In this document: positions 28,391 through 35,504 of the stretch, one piece after another | How the letters are laid out: each line of letters starts with the position of its first letter | Position numbering within the stretch: position 1 is the first letter of the stretch | Made by a program: the position numbers and the translations under genes | Origin: Geothrix paludis | GTDB taxonomy: Bacteria; Acidobacteriota; Holophagae; Holophagales; Holophagaceae | Reading direction: 5' to 3' | NCBI RefSeq assembly: GCF_022808815.1 | Contig: NZ_JAKZLC010000001.1 | Coordinates: 1,152,249 to 1,216,248, forward strand | DNA: 64,000 bases | The notes under the pieces: model-generated | Database searches by the model: none | Told to the model about the DNA's origin: nothing | What the model saw: only the letters and a program-made list of their open reading frames with translations

Positions 28391-28813
28391 CTATTCGGCA
28401 CCCAACCGTTGATTGGCCAACACGGCGGCCTGGAGCAGGGCCTTGAAGGCCCTGGCATCAAGGGTCTCCCCCTCCCGGAGGTCGATGGCCCTGCGGGTGC
28501 CTCCCCCCAGGCTGGCGTTGAAAAGACCGTCGGGGTCATTCAGGGACGCACCCCGAGCAAAGGTCAGTTTGACGACCTGCTTGTAGGCCTCACCCGTGCA
28601 GATGATCCCGCCGCAGGACCAGGTGGGTACGCCCAGGGGGTTGGTGGGCTTGACCCACTTGCAATCCTCTTCGATGGCGGGGACGGCCTCATGGATGAGG
28701 CGGCGAACCTCCGCCAGCATGTCGGCGCGCCAGCCGCCGATGGACCGGATGGCCTCATCGACCCGGGAAGACGGGCCCGACGGAGGCTTGGACTTGCCAC
28801 CCTTGGTCACCAT
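28391..28813 (-). CDS. DUF1801-family protein
   Basis: The protein has 140 residues. The pattern VDEAIRSIGGWRADMLAEVRRLIHEAVPAIEEDCKWVKPTNP, then W-S-C-GGIICTGEAYKQVVKLTFARGA, fits the DUF1801/YdhG fold, whose biochemical role is not established. The start lies 26 nt downstream of the R' core (GTTCGGC) of attC-like site b, the spacing expected for a cassette gene. It is followed closely by the P-loop kinase gene. Confidence 0.8.
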   Translation of the reverse strand: MVTKGGKSKPPSGPSSRVDEAIRSIGGWRADMLAEVRRLIHEAVPAIEEDCKWVKPTNPLGVPTWSCGGIICTGEAYKQVVKLTFARGASLNDPDGLFNASLGGGTRRAIDLREGETLDARAFKALLQAAVLANQRLGAE

Positions 28814-28838
28814 GGATCACCCCTCAGGTTGTCCTGCT

Positions 28839-28961
28839 GCCGAACGAATGAAGCCAACCGGCCCCGCCTGCGCCGGGATGGCGAGCGGAGCCATGAAGCG
28901 GGAAGGCGAGAGAGAACGGAAGGCCATGCCGGTGGGGTGCGAGCTGGGCGTGAGGTTGGGC
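28839..28961 (-). repeat. attC-like site b, 123 bp
   Basis: On the minus strand it opens with GCCCAAC (28961-28955, matching RYYYAAC) and closes with GTTCGGC (28845-28839, one base off GTTRRRY). Between them lie partly complementary inner arms (CTCGCACCCCACC and GGCGGGGCCGGTTGGC), the CTCTCTCGCCTTCCCGCTTC block and a GCTCCGCTCGCC segment shared with sites a and d. It lies 37 nt downstream of the SnoaL-like gene, as an attC follows its cassette gene. Confidence 0.7.
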
Positions 28962-28998
28962 CGAGTGGGAATGAAGGCGGGAGTGGTCGTCGATCACG

Positions 28999-29409
28999 TC
29001 AGGCCAGGCGCTCTGGAATCGGCTTGAGCTTGTAGATCTCATGGAAAAAGAGATCCGCTTTGTGCTGATCTTCGCAAAAGTTGGTGACCTCTTTGATCTT
29101 TCCGTCTTCAAACCGGAAGACGAGGCACCACATCAGGTCAAGGCCCGACCCGGCCGTGCTCCATCCGCGGTGGTGATCCACGACGAAATCGCCCTGTTCC
29201 ACCACGACGATGGGCTGGGCTTGGAAGGCGGCTTTGCCAAGCTGGTCGAAGAACGCAAGCACTTCAGGAATTCCGCGCTTGTCGCCTGCGAGGGGGTGGT
29301 GGCCGGGAATGCGCCAGATGATGTCTTCGGACATGGCGTCCTTCACGGCCGGGACATTCCTGCTTGCGTAGGCGGTGAAGAAATCCTGGATCTTGGAAAG
29401 ATTCGACAC
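28999..29409 (-). CDS. SnoaL-like (NTF2-fold) protein
   Basis: The protein has 136 residues. The helical start (FFTAYASRNVPAVKDAMSEDIIWRIPGHHPLAG) and the beta-rich half (FVVDHHRGW, WCLVFRFEDGKIKEVTNF) are typical of the SnoaL/NTF2-like fold. This fold includes isomerases, hydrolases and non-catalytic ligand binders, so the activity is open. The gene carries attC-like site b behind it and is probably a single-gene cassette. Confidence 0.8.
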   Translation of the reverse strand: MSNLSKIQDFFTAYASRNVPAVKDAMSEDIIWRIPGHHPLAGDKRGIPEVLAFFDQLGKAAFQAQPIVVVEQGDFVVDHHRGWSTAGSGLDLMWCLVFRFEDGKIKEVTNFCEDQHKADLFFHEIYKLKPIPERLA

Positions 29410-29592
29410 GTGGACTCCGTGGGGGAACTAGGACAAGGCCGGACTTTGGATCAGGCGCCCCGCTGGGATGCAGGCTCACACCCGGTTCGCCAGGGGTGAT
29501 GGGAAAGCATCTTCGAACGGAATCAATGGGGTGTCCACCCTTCATTCGGCCGTCGGATCATTCGTACGGGCCGGCATCGACCAGAAAAGCAG
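29410..29592. other. Gap upstream of the SnoaL gene
   Basis: Together with the adjoining element this is a gene-free stretch of about 420 bp. It contains the promoter side of the SnoaL gene and a 64-bp sequence (29484-29547) that recurs at 33783-33845. I see no ORF. Confidence 0.4.
29484..29547. repeat. Island repeat, copy 1
   Basis: About 64 bp (CGGTTCGCCAGGGGT ... AAGCATCTTC ... TGTCCACCCTTCAT) resemble 33783-33845. The 41-bp core (29505-29545) has roughly three-quarters identity and no gaps. Both copies lie upstream of a minus-strand cassette-like gene (SnoaL and PIN), so they may be shared leaders or remnants of an insertion boundary. Confidence 0.6.
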
Positions 29593-29800
29593 CAACCGCG
29601 AATGACGCGAATGGGCGCGAAACGCGGAGGAGGTAGGCCGCCTGGGCCTTCGGCCCCCAGCCGCGCTTGGCGCGACTGGCCACGCGCGGGGCGGGAATGT
29701 CGGCTCCTGAAGGCCGCCAACCCCGCCCTGCGCGTGGAGGCGGATGCAGGGTCGATCTCCATTCGCGCGCCCGAAGGGCGATTCGCGTCATTCGCGGTTG
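29593..29800. repeat. Intergenic inverted-repeat element (GAATGACGCGAATGGGCGCGA type), copy 1
   Basis: This 208-bp element begins CAACCGCGAATGACGCGAAT and ends with the reverse complement of the same sequence. Long imperfect arms enclose a GC-rich centre with further palindromes (GGCCGCCTGGGCCTTCGGCCCCCAG). It is a copy of the element at 35581-35787, differing mainly by scattered substitutions. No ORF is credible on either strand. Confidence 0.8.
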
Positions 29801-29827
29801 CTGTTTCCCCTGCGGTTCCTCGGGCCC

Positions 29828-30670
29828 TCAGGTGGTGGCCACCAGGAGCTCTTCGGCGGGATCGGGGGGGCGGAGTCCGTCGGTGCGGTTCGCGAAGTAT
29901 CGCTGGGCCAGGGTGCCGGAGGAGACGTGCCGCGCCTCGCGGAAGCCGGCCTCGCGGGCGAGGGCCACGATCTCCGGCGGGTCGAAGAAGCTGAGGAAGG
30001 GCGTGCCGCTGGCCCGCGCGCCCTCCATGGCCCGCGCCATGCCGGGGCGCACCTCGGGATCGGCCATATCCAGGGGCACCAGGAAGGACATCACCAGCGT
30101 GGACCCCGGCGCCAGCGCCGCGACCCGGCCCAGCGTGGCCGCCACCGCCTCCCGGGTGAGGTACATGCTCACGCCCGTGGAGGCCACCACCGCCGGCCGC
30201 GCAGGGTCGAAACCCGCCGCCTCCAGCCGATCCCACTCGCCGTCGCCGGCCTCGAAGTCCACGGGCACGAGCCGCAGCCAAGCCGGGAGGCCGTAGCCCA
30301 GGTCCACCAGCCGCTGGCGCTTCCAGGCCTGGGGCCCGGGCTGGTCCACCTCGAAGACCGTCATGCGGGCGGCGAGGTCGACCCTCCGCTGGGCGAAGGT
30401 GTCCAGCCCCGCGCCCAGGAGCACGTACTGCGCCACCCCCCGTCCCGCCTGCTCCTCCACGCAGTCCTCGATGAACCGCGCCCGCGCCAGGATGGACGCC
30501 CGGAAGGGCCGCGTGAACGGCGCCATGTCCGGCCGCTCCCGCCACCCATCCTCCGGCCCCGCCAGCCGCAGCCCCACCTCATCCCGGAACACCGGCGGCG
30601 GATCGTCCACCTCCAAATGCAGCGCCCGCCACAAGGCCACCCGAACCGCCGTGCTGTCCGGTGAAGCCAT
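29828..30670 (-). CDS. SAM-dependent methyltransferase, LCM/TIGR00027 type
   Basis: The protein has about 280 residues from the ATG at 30670 (a second ATG five codons earlier at 30685 is possible). The motifs are those of leucine-carboxyl-methyltransferase-like O-methyltransferases: ARARFIEDCVEEQ, QYVLLGAGLDTFAQR (SAM motif I), VFEVDQPGPQAWKRQRL (motif II), then STGVSMYLTREAVAATL. Actinobacterial and acidobacterial members of this family act in specialised metabolism, but the substrate is unknown here. No attC-like site is visible next to it. Confidence 0.88.
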   Translation of the reverse strand: MASPDSTAVRVALWRALHLEVDDPPPVFRDEVGLRLAGPEDGWRERPDMAPFTRPFRASILARARFIEDCVEEQAGRGVAQYVLLGAGLDTFAQRRVDLAARMTVFEVDQPGPQAWKRQRLVDLGYGLPAWLRLVPVDFEAGDGEWDRLEAAGFDPARPAVVASTGVSMYLTREAVAATLGRVAALAPGSTLVMSFLVPLDMADPEVRPGMARAMEGARASGTPFLSFFDPPEIVALAREAGFREARHVSSGTLAQRYFANRTDGLRPPDPAEELLVATT

Positions 30671-30719
30671 CGATTCCCCGCCCATCAGGCCCCCGAAAGA
30701 ACCCTCATCATAGGCCCCC

Positions 30720-31091
30720 CTAGAGGGGCCGCAGCTGATCCTCCAGGGACCGTGTCTGGTCGGTGACCTCGTCCCCCGTGTGCCGGGTCGTCTTGCGTTC
30801 CAGCAGCATGACGAGACACTCCTCGTCCGCGATGGGATTGTGCCGGACGCCCTTGGGCACCACGTAGAACTCCCCCGGGCCCACGCGGACCGTCTTGTCT
30901 TCCATCTCCAGGGTCAGCACGCCCTCGAGCACATAGAACAGTTCGTCTTCGCCGACGTGGGCGTGCCAGGCCAGGCGACCGTGAAGCCGCGCCACCTTGA
31001 CATAGGCCTCATCGACCTCGCCGATGACCCGCGGAGACCACAGCTCCGTGAGCGACTGCGCGGCCTGGAGGGGAGAGATCGCGTGATCCAT
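30720..31091 (-). CDS. Single-domain cupin protein
   Basis: The protein has 123 residues with one cupin barrel. Motif 1 is WHAHVGEDELFYVLEGVLTLEME (G-X5-HXH-like, with HxH...E) and motif 2 is VGPGEFYVVPKGVRHNPIADEE. The metal ligands (two His, Glu, His) are present. Such proteins include isomerases, dioxygenases and sugar-binding proteins; no substrate can be named. It lies 35 nt downstream of the PH-like membrane protein gene. Confidence 0.85.
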   Translation of the reverse strand: MDHAISPLQAAQSLTELWSPRVIGEVDEAYVKVARLHGRLAWHAHVGEDELFYVLEGVLTLEMEDKTVRVGPGEFYVVPKGVRHNPIADEECLVMLLERKTTRHTGDEVTDQTRSLEDQLRPL

Positions 31092-31126
31092 GGGCACCTC
31101 GAAAGCAGAAGAAAAGGATGGGGCCC

Positions 31127-31642
31127 CTAGATGGGATTCGGGGCCTCGACCGGGATGCCCGTCCGTTGGCTCACCTTGGCTGCCACCTGGATGGCCCGTT
31201 CCAGTGTGAAGGCGCCGAAGGCGTGTTCGCCCAGGTAGAGCTCGAATCCATCGCGGTCCACCAGGGTGATGTGCCAGTTGGAAGAGCGGATGTATCGTCC
31301 GACCTTGATGCTTTGGAATTCCTGCGGGGCCTTCTCCCATTCCACCCGGCCGTACAGGTTCTTCTTGTGGAACCGGACCGTCTTCCGGCGGCCCGACACG
31401 GTCAGCCACTGATCCGCCGTGGCGCTGTAGACGCTGGAATACACCAGCAGCAGGCCGAACACCCCCACAACCACCAACATCCAGGTCTGGGAGCGGCCCA
31501 AGAGGTACAGGTGCCGAACCAGCCAAAGCAGGGCCACCCCCGGAATCAGGGTTGCCACCGCCCACCGGTGGCCCCGGAAGCGGAACGTGACCTCCTCAGG
31601 CGTTTCTTCCGCCAGCACCATGATGGGCGGGTTTTCTCTCAT
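31127..31642 (-). CDS. Membrane protein with PH-like cytoplasmic domain, unknown function
   Basis: The protein has 171 residues. A beta-strand N-terminus (EEVTFRFRGHRWAV) leads into two membrane helices (about 28-45 and 53-70), then a beta-rich domain (WLTVSGRRKTVRFHKKNLYGRVEWEK..FQSIKVG) resembling bacterial PH domains, and a C-terminal helix. The function is unknown. Its ATG lies 42 nt after the remnant core site GTGAGGT of attC-like site c. Confidence 0.65.
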   Translation of the reverse strand: MRENPPIMVLAEETPEEVTFRFRGHRWAVATLIPGVALLWLVRHLYLLGRSQTWMLVVVGVFGLLLVYSSVYSATADQWLTVSGRRKTVRFHKKNLYGRVEWEKAPQEFQSIKVGRYIRSSNWHITLVDRDGFELYLGEHAFGAFTLERAIQVAAKVSQRTGIPVEAPNPI

Positions 31643-31683
31643 TCAGGCCTCCAGCCGGTCAAAGTCGCGGACCAGGAACATAC

Positions 31684-31750
31684 ACCTCACATGAAGCGAA
31701 CCGGCCCCGCCTGCGCTGAGGCGCTGAGCGAAGCCAGCGAGAGGTCAGGC
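31684..31750 (-). repeat. attC-like site c (truncated), 67 bp
   Basis: On the minus strand it keeps GCCTGAC at one end, then CTCAGCGCCTCAGCGCAGGC and GGGGCCGGTTCGCTTCAT of the right arm, and ends GTGAGGT where GTTAGGC is expected. The left arm present in sites a, b and d (the CTCAACTCGGACCCCGC region) is missing. It directly follows the stop of the class I methyltransferase gene. I read it as a decayed attC. Confidence 0.6.
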
Positions 31751-32497
31751 TCACCGCGGCATCAGCGCGAATACGCCCCAGCCCAGGTATTCACGCGTGT
31801 AAGCAGCGTAGCGCTCGGGTGCCGAGGTCAGTGTGGCTCGAACATCTCTCGCGAACTCGTCATTGGGATTGGCTTCAAGCCATCGGCGCATGGTGAGCCA
31901 TTGAGCCGCCTCGTATCTGTCCCAGCCGTCCTGATCCGTGAGAACCATTTCAACGACGTCGTAGCCGAGGCGACCGAACGACGCGAGAAGCTCCGGGAGC
32001 AGGAGAAAATCCGAGATCGCGTTGGCAAGACACCCCCTGGCCACATCCTCCGTCGGGGGTAGCTGCCGCCAGTAGGGCTCACCGATGAGGATGATCCCTC
32101 CGGTGCGCAGGCTCCTGGCCAGAAGCTCGATCGTGCCGGCGACGCCCCCGCCGATCCAAGTGGCACCAACACAGGCGGCCACGCCGACCTTCTCATCCGA
32201 GGCGAAACCGGAAGCATCGCCATGGATGAACGTGACTCGATCGGCGACGCCAAGTTCTTCAGCACGGCGTTTCGCCTGCTCGGTGAACAGCTGGCTCATA
32301 TCGATGCCGAAGCCGGTGATGCCGTGATCGCGTGCCCAGGTGCACAGCATCTCCCCCGAACCGCTCCCGAGGTCGAGCACTCGGGTCCCCGGTTCCAGAC
32401 GCAGCGCCACGCCGAGCGCGGCCAGTTTTTCCGGTGTGAACGGGTTATGGATGCGATGAGCACTTTCGGTGATGTTGAAGATCCTTGGAATGTCCAT
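31751..32497 (-). CDS. Class I SAM-dependent methyltransferase, cassette-borne
   Basis: The protein has 248 residues. SAM motif I is VLDLGSGSGEMLCTWA (about 40-55), followed by GFGIDMSQLF and FIHGDASGF. The middle and end (GTIELLARSLRTGGIILIGEPYWRQLPP, ERYAAYTREYLGWGVFALMPR) match UbiE/small-molecule methyltransferases found in mobile cassettes. The target is unknown. It is bounded by attC-like core sites at 32545 (upstream) and 31690 (downstream), giving a possible 855-bp cassette. Confidence 0.85.
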   Translation of the reverse strand: MDIPRIFNITESAHRIHNPFTPEKLAALGVALRLEPGTRVLDLGSGSGEMLCTWARDHGITGFGIDMSQLFTEQAKRRAEELGVADRVTFIHGDASGFASDEKVGVAACVGATWIGGGVAGTIELLARSLRTGGIILIGEPYWRQLPPTEDVARGCLANAISDFLLLPELLASFGRLGYDVVEMVLTDQDGWDRYEAAQWLTMRRWLEANPNDEFARDVRATLTSAPERYAAYTREYLGWGVFALMPR

Positions 32498-32538
32498 TCC
32501 TGGAAATCTCCGTACGGGTGTGAGTGGATCTGGTCACG

Positions 32539-32662
32539 GCCTAACGATGGAAGCGAACCAGCCCCGTCTGCACCGAGGCGCTGAGCGGAGCCGAGGAAGC
32601 GTGAGGTTGAAAGAGAGCGAGAGGCAAGGCATGCGGGGTCCGAGTTGAGCGGAGGGTTAGGC
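32539..32662 (-). repeat. attC site d, 124 bp, with perfect core sites
   Basis: On the minus strand it begins GCCTAAC (32662-32656) and ends GTTAGGC (32545-32539), a perfectly complementary pair fitting RYYYAAC/GTTRRRY. The next arms, CCGCTCAACTCGGACCCCG and CGGGGCTGGTTCGCTTCC, pair with two or three unpaired bases on one side, as in attC stems with extrahelical bases. The loop contains the CTCTCGCTCTC block shared with sites a and b. It follows the PIN gene by 32 nt. It is the best-preserved site of the array. Confidence 0.8.
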
Positions 32663-32694
32663 ATTTCTGGAGCGGGAGTTGGAGCAGCTTAAAA

Positions 32695-33726
32695 TTAATA
32701 ATGTCGATATCTTTGAATATAGGGAGCATCTGCAGGCAACTCATCTTGGTCTAGCTCAATAAAAGAGACAGCAAGGGCCTGCCGACCATCTTTATCGATT
32801 TGAATTTTGGCCGTACCAGAAATATCAGACTCCTCTCTAGTTGAATCATGCTCTATATAGTACTCATCACCATCTGGGCCGCCCCATTCTCTCCAGCTAA
32901 ATTTATGCCTAACTTTGAGGCTCGCCTCGAAGACGATTGTGCATTCGGAATCCCCAACGCCAACAATTTGAACATCTCTCAGTTCAACATCTTCTATTTC
33001 AGATTCATCTAGATCAACATCTGAGTCGTTCGTGTAGAAACTCATCTCTTGAGCGCTGTCTGTGACAGCTTCGTTCAAAAGGTCAGACTTGTTGAGCATT
33101 GAATTTCTAATCGGCGCCAAATCGATTTCTTGGGATAACAATTTTTCAACCAATTTTGGCAACGATGGGAAATAGAGCAGGGATGTGAAGTGCTCACAGG
33201 CCGCCTTGAAATCCTGGTCTTCTGAAACAACTGCGATATAGATTTGCTGCTTTAATGCGTATTGAGCAAGAGATTCAACGGCAAATGCATCTGGGAACTC
33301 TTTCCGTTTTTTTCCTTCACGAAATGGAGCTCTAACAGAGTCATACCAACTCATAATTTTATCAATTTTGACATCGTCATAATTTAGCTTTACGACCTTG
33401 AACTGAGCGAGAAAATCCTTCCATTCTTGAATCGCTATGCGCTTGACTTCCCATTCTTGAAATATGTTGGTGGGCTTTTCAGGCCAGTGTTTCCACTTTT
33501 TCAAGAACGGAGCCTTCCTTCGCGCCTCATCGAGGGCCTTCAATGCTTCATCAGAACGGAATTTGATTTGTCGTTCTATCTCGCTTGAGGTTGGGGCAGG
33601 TAGAACTAGCCGGAGCCCCTTTTCCTTGGCGACATCTGAAAATGACGTGAGGGTTGCCGAACCAAAGTTGTACTGCTGACCAGCCAGCACACTCGTGTCT
33701 AAAAAAACATGGCTTGGTAGAGTCAT
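32695..33726 (-). CDS. PIN-domain protein (DUF4935-like) in an AT-rich cassette
   Basis: The protein has 343 residues from the ATG at 33726. The N-terminal PIN nuclease fold starts VFLDTSVL (first acidic residue), continues with TSSEIERQIK, then PDAFAVESLAQYA and VSEDQDFKAAC, which carry the further acidic residues. The C-terminal about 130 residues are acidic and beta-rich (EIEDVELRDVQIVGVGDSECTIVFEASLKVRHK). Base composition is far more AT-rich than all neighbours, a sign of recent transfer. It lies between two GTTAGGC core sites. An RNase role in defence or toxicity is plausible but not shown. Confidence 0.8.
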   Translation of the reverse strand: MTLPSHVFLDTSVLAGQQYNFGSATLTSFSDVAKEKGLRLVLPAPTSSEIERQIKFRSDEALKALDEARRKAPFLKKWKHWPEKPTNIFQEWEVKRIAIQEWKDFLAQFKVVKLNYDDVKIDKIMSWYDSVRAPFREGKKRKEFPDAFAVESLAQYALKQQIYIAVVSEDQDFKAACEHFTSLLYFPSLPKLVEKLLSQEIDLAPIRNSMLNKSDLLNEAVTDSAQEMSFYTNDSDVDLDESEIEDVELRDVQIVGVGDSECTIVFEASLKVRHKFSWREWGGPDGDEYYIEHDSTREESDISGTAKIQIDKDGRQALAVSFIELDQDELPADAPYIQRYRHY

Positions 33727-33735
33727 AGAGGAAAT

Positions 33736-33754
33736 GCCTAACTTTGAATTAGAC
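33736..33754 (-). other. Simple integron-type recombination site upstream of the PIN cassette
   Basis: On the minus strand GTCTAAT (33754-33748) and GTTAGGC (33742-33736) are inverted around a TCAAA spacer, 9 nt before the PIN start codon. It resembles the end of attI1 (CTAAAACAAAGTTAGGC), a comparison from memory. No partner R'' core is found within 150 bp upstream, so it is either an attI remnant, half of a lost attC, or a secondary insertion site. Confidence 0.5.
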
Positions 33755-33782
33755 GAATCGCTGTAATGCAAAGGTGGTCAAC

Positions 33783-33845
33783 GGTCCGTCAGGGGTTTCT
33801 TGACAAGCATCTTCAATCCGAACAGACGGGCTGTCCACCCTTCAT
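33783..33845. repeat. Island repeat, copy 2
   Basis: This is the second copy of the sequence at 29484-29547, lying upstream of the PIN cassette. It is followed at 33860-33905 by a lone arm with TGTTCATCTGTGTTCATCAGTGGC, a type of unit seen in hairpin repeats but here without its partner arm. Confidence 0.6.
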
Positions 33846-33914
33846 CCTTCACCAATATTCATTCGCTTTTATCGGTGTTCATCTGTGTTCATCAGTGGCT
33901 AAATCCTTCTTTTT

Positions 33915-34997
33915 TCATTTCCCAGGATTCGCCGGCGCATCCCGTTTGTACCACTGCGCCTGCCCATAGACGGGCTTCACCTTCTGCTCCAACGCTTCCA
34001 GCTGTGAGGCATTCAGTGGCAGGAACTCGCCCGCGATGCGGACGTTCTCTTCGAGCTGGGCGATGTTGTCCACGCCGATGATGACGGTGCTCACGGGGTG
34101 GCTCAGGGCGTAGCGCATGGCCTCCTTGATGGTGAGGGTGCCGGGGCGGTCATGCTTGGCGGTGCCGCGCTGCTTCTCGGGCGGTGGCGGCTGGACGCCG
34201 GCCAGAAGACGGCCTCGGGCGGGGATCTTCATGCCGATGATGCCCATCTCCTTCTCCACGGCCAGGGGCAGCAGGGTCTTCTTGAAGGGCAGGTGCCAGG
34301 TGTCGGCGGCGTTGAAGGCCATGAGCACCGTGTCGAAGGGGAAGCGGCGGATGGCCTCGGCCAGCACATCGGGATCGGTATGGCCGCTGAGGCCCAGGAA
34401 GCGCACCAGCTTCTGGTCCCGCGCCTTCTGGAAGGCCTCCAGGGCGCCGCCCTTGGCACAAATGCGTTCCACATCGTCCATGGTGCTCATGGCGTGGAGC
34501 TGCCAGAGGTCCACGTGGTCGGTCTGGAGCAGCTTGAGGGAGGTCTCCAGCAGCCGCAGCGAGCCGTCCGCCGTGCGGTCGTGGGTCTTGGTGGCGAGGA
34601 AGGCCTCGGCCCGCCGCCGCTTCATCACCTGCCCGAAGTACTGCTCGCTCCAGCGGGCCTCGCCGCCGTAGCGGGCGGAGGTGTCGCAGTAGTTCACGCC
34701 CAGGTCCAGGGCCCGCTCGATGAGGGGGATGGCCACCTTCTCGTTGTGGGGCTTCTCGATGGAGGCTTGGCCGCCCAGGCTGAAGATCCCCACCTTGTGC
34801 CCCGTGCGCCCCAGGTTGCGCGTGGGCATGGCCGCGGCGGTGGCGGGGTTGAAGGGCGGATGGGGCGCGGGATGGAGGGCCACGGGCTCCAAGCCCAGCA
34901 CCGGTTCCACTGCCGCGAGGCGCGTGGCCACAAGGCCCGCCGCCGCGGCGGCTCCCAGCTTGAACAGGTCGCGTCGGGTGGTGCCGGCCTCGGACAT
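33915..34997 (-). CDS. Tat-exported aldo/keto reductase
   Basis: The protein has 360 residues from the ATG at 34997 (GGAGG upstream). The twin-arginine signal TTRRDLFKLGAAAAAGLVA is at residues 6-24. The AKR barrel has the catalytic Asp in NYCDTSARYGG, the Tyr 5 residues later, Lys in ATKTHDR and His in LWQLHAM; the cofactor loop is in VIIGVDNIAQLEENV. Export by Tat implies folding with NADP(H) in the cytoplasm, unusual for this family. The periplasmic substrate is unknown. Confidence 0.88.
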   Translation of the reverse strand: MSEAGTTRRDLFKLGAAAAAGLVATRLAAVEPVLGLEPVALHPAPHPPFNPATAAAMPTRNLGRTGHKVGIFSLGGQASIEKPHNEKVAIPLIERALDLGVNYCDTSARYGGEARWSEQYFGQVMKRRRAEAFLATKTHDRTADGSLRLLETSLKLLQTDHVDLWQLHAMSTMDDVERICAKGGALEAFQKARDQKLVRFLGLSGHTDPDVLAEAIRRFPFDTVLMAFNAADTWHLPFKKTLLPLAVEKEMGIIGMKIPARGRLLAGVQPPPPEKQRGTAKHDRPGTLTIKEAMRYALSHPVSTVIIGVDNIAQLEENVRIAGEFLPLNASQLEALEQKVKPVYGQAQWYKRDAPANPGK

Positions 34998-35031
34998 GGC
35001 GTCCTCCGTGGGATTCAGGATCTGGTCATCA

Positions 35032-35457
35032 TTATCGCCCCAGGAAGGTCTCCAGGTGCGCCAGGGCTTCATCAACGGCCCCGTAGGTCTGGAAGGCCAC
35101 GCCGTCCTGCCGGATGCCTGTGAGCATCTTGCTGACGCGGACGCCTTCGCGGGCCAGGCAGAGCACGGGCTTGCCGCGCTCCAGCGCGTAGGCGATCTCG
35201 AAGCCCACGCCGTGGGAGGGCGTGCTGACCTCGGCAATGACCGCCTCGCTGGCGCGGAGCCAGGCCGTGTCCCGCTGGTAGACCTCTTCGGGCGCCAGGC
35301 CGCCGTCCGCCGCCACGGCCGATTCGGCGGCCAGGTGCGCCGTCAGCACGCGGTGGCCCAGGGCCTCCATGCGGGCCACCAGCGCCGCCACCACGGGCTG
35401 GTCCTGGCGTCCGCCGGTGAGGGAACACGAAAGATACAGATCCACCTGATGCCTCAT
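35032..35457 (-). CDS. DNPH1/Rcl-like 2'-deoxynucleoside 5'-phosphate N-hydrolase
   Basis: The protein has 141 residues from the ATG at 35457. YLSCSLTGGRQD forms the nucleotide loop. VYQRDTAWLRASEAVIAEVSTPSHGVGFEIAYALERGKPVLCL carries the Asp and the catalytic Glu of the nucleoside deoxyribosyltransferase fold. The pattern closely follows vertebrate DNPH1 (Rcl), which cleaves deoxynucleoside monophosphates and sanitises nucleotide pools. It lies 34 nt upstream of the Tat aldo/keto reductase gene, on the same strand. Confidence 0.82.
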   Translation of the reverse strand: MRHQVDLYLSCSLTGGRQDQPVVAALVARMEALGHRVLTAHLAAESAVAADGGLAPEEVYQRDTAWLRASEAVIAEVSTPSHGVGFEIAYALERGKPVLCLAREGVRVSKMLTGIRQDGVAFQTYGAVDEALAHLETFLGR

Positions 35458-35504
35458 GAAAGAAAAGTGATCCCCAGAGTCACACAGCCCCGGGCACCGG
35501 GGGA

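Noticed and set aside
29593-29800. An insertion sequence in the gap upstream of the SnoaL gene
   Set aside because: There is no transposase reading frame; the 208 bp are fully explained as a palindromic repeat with a second copy at 35581.
33860-33905. A complete hairpin element with TGTTCATCTGTGTTCATCAGTGGC
   Set aside because: Only one arm is present. No reverse-complement partner lies within several hundred bases, so it is at most a half element.
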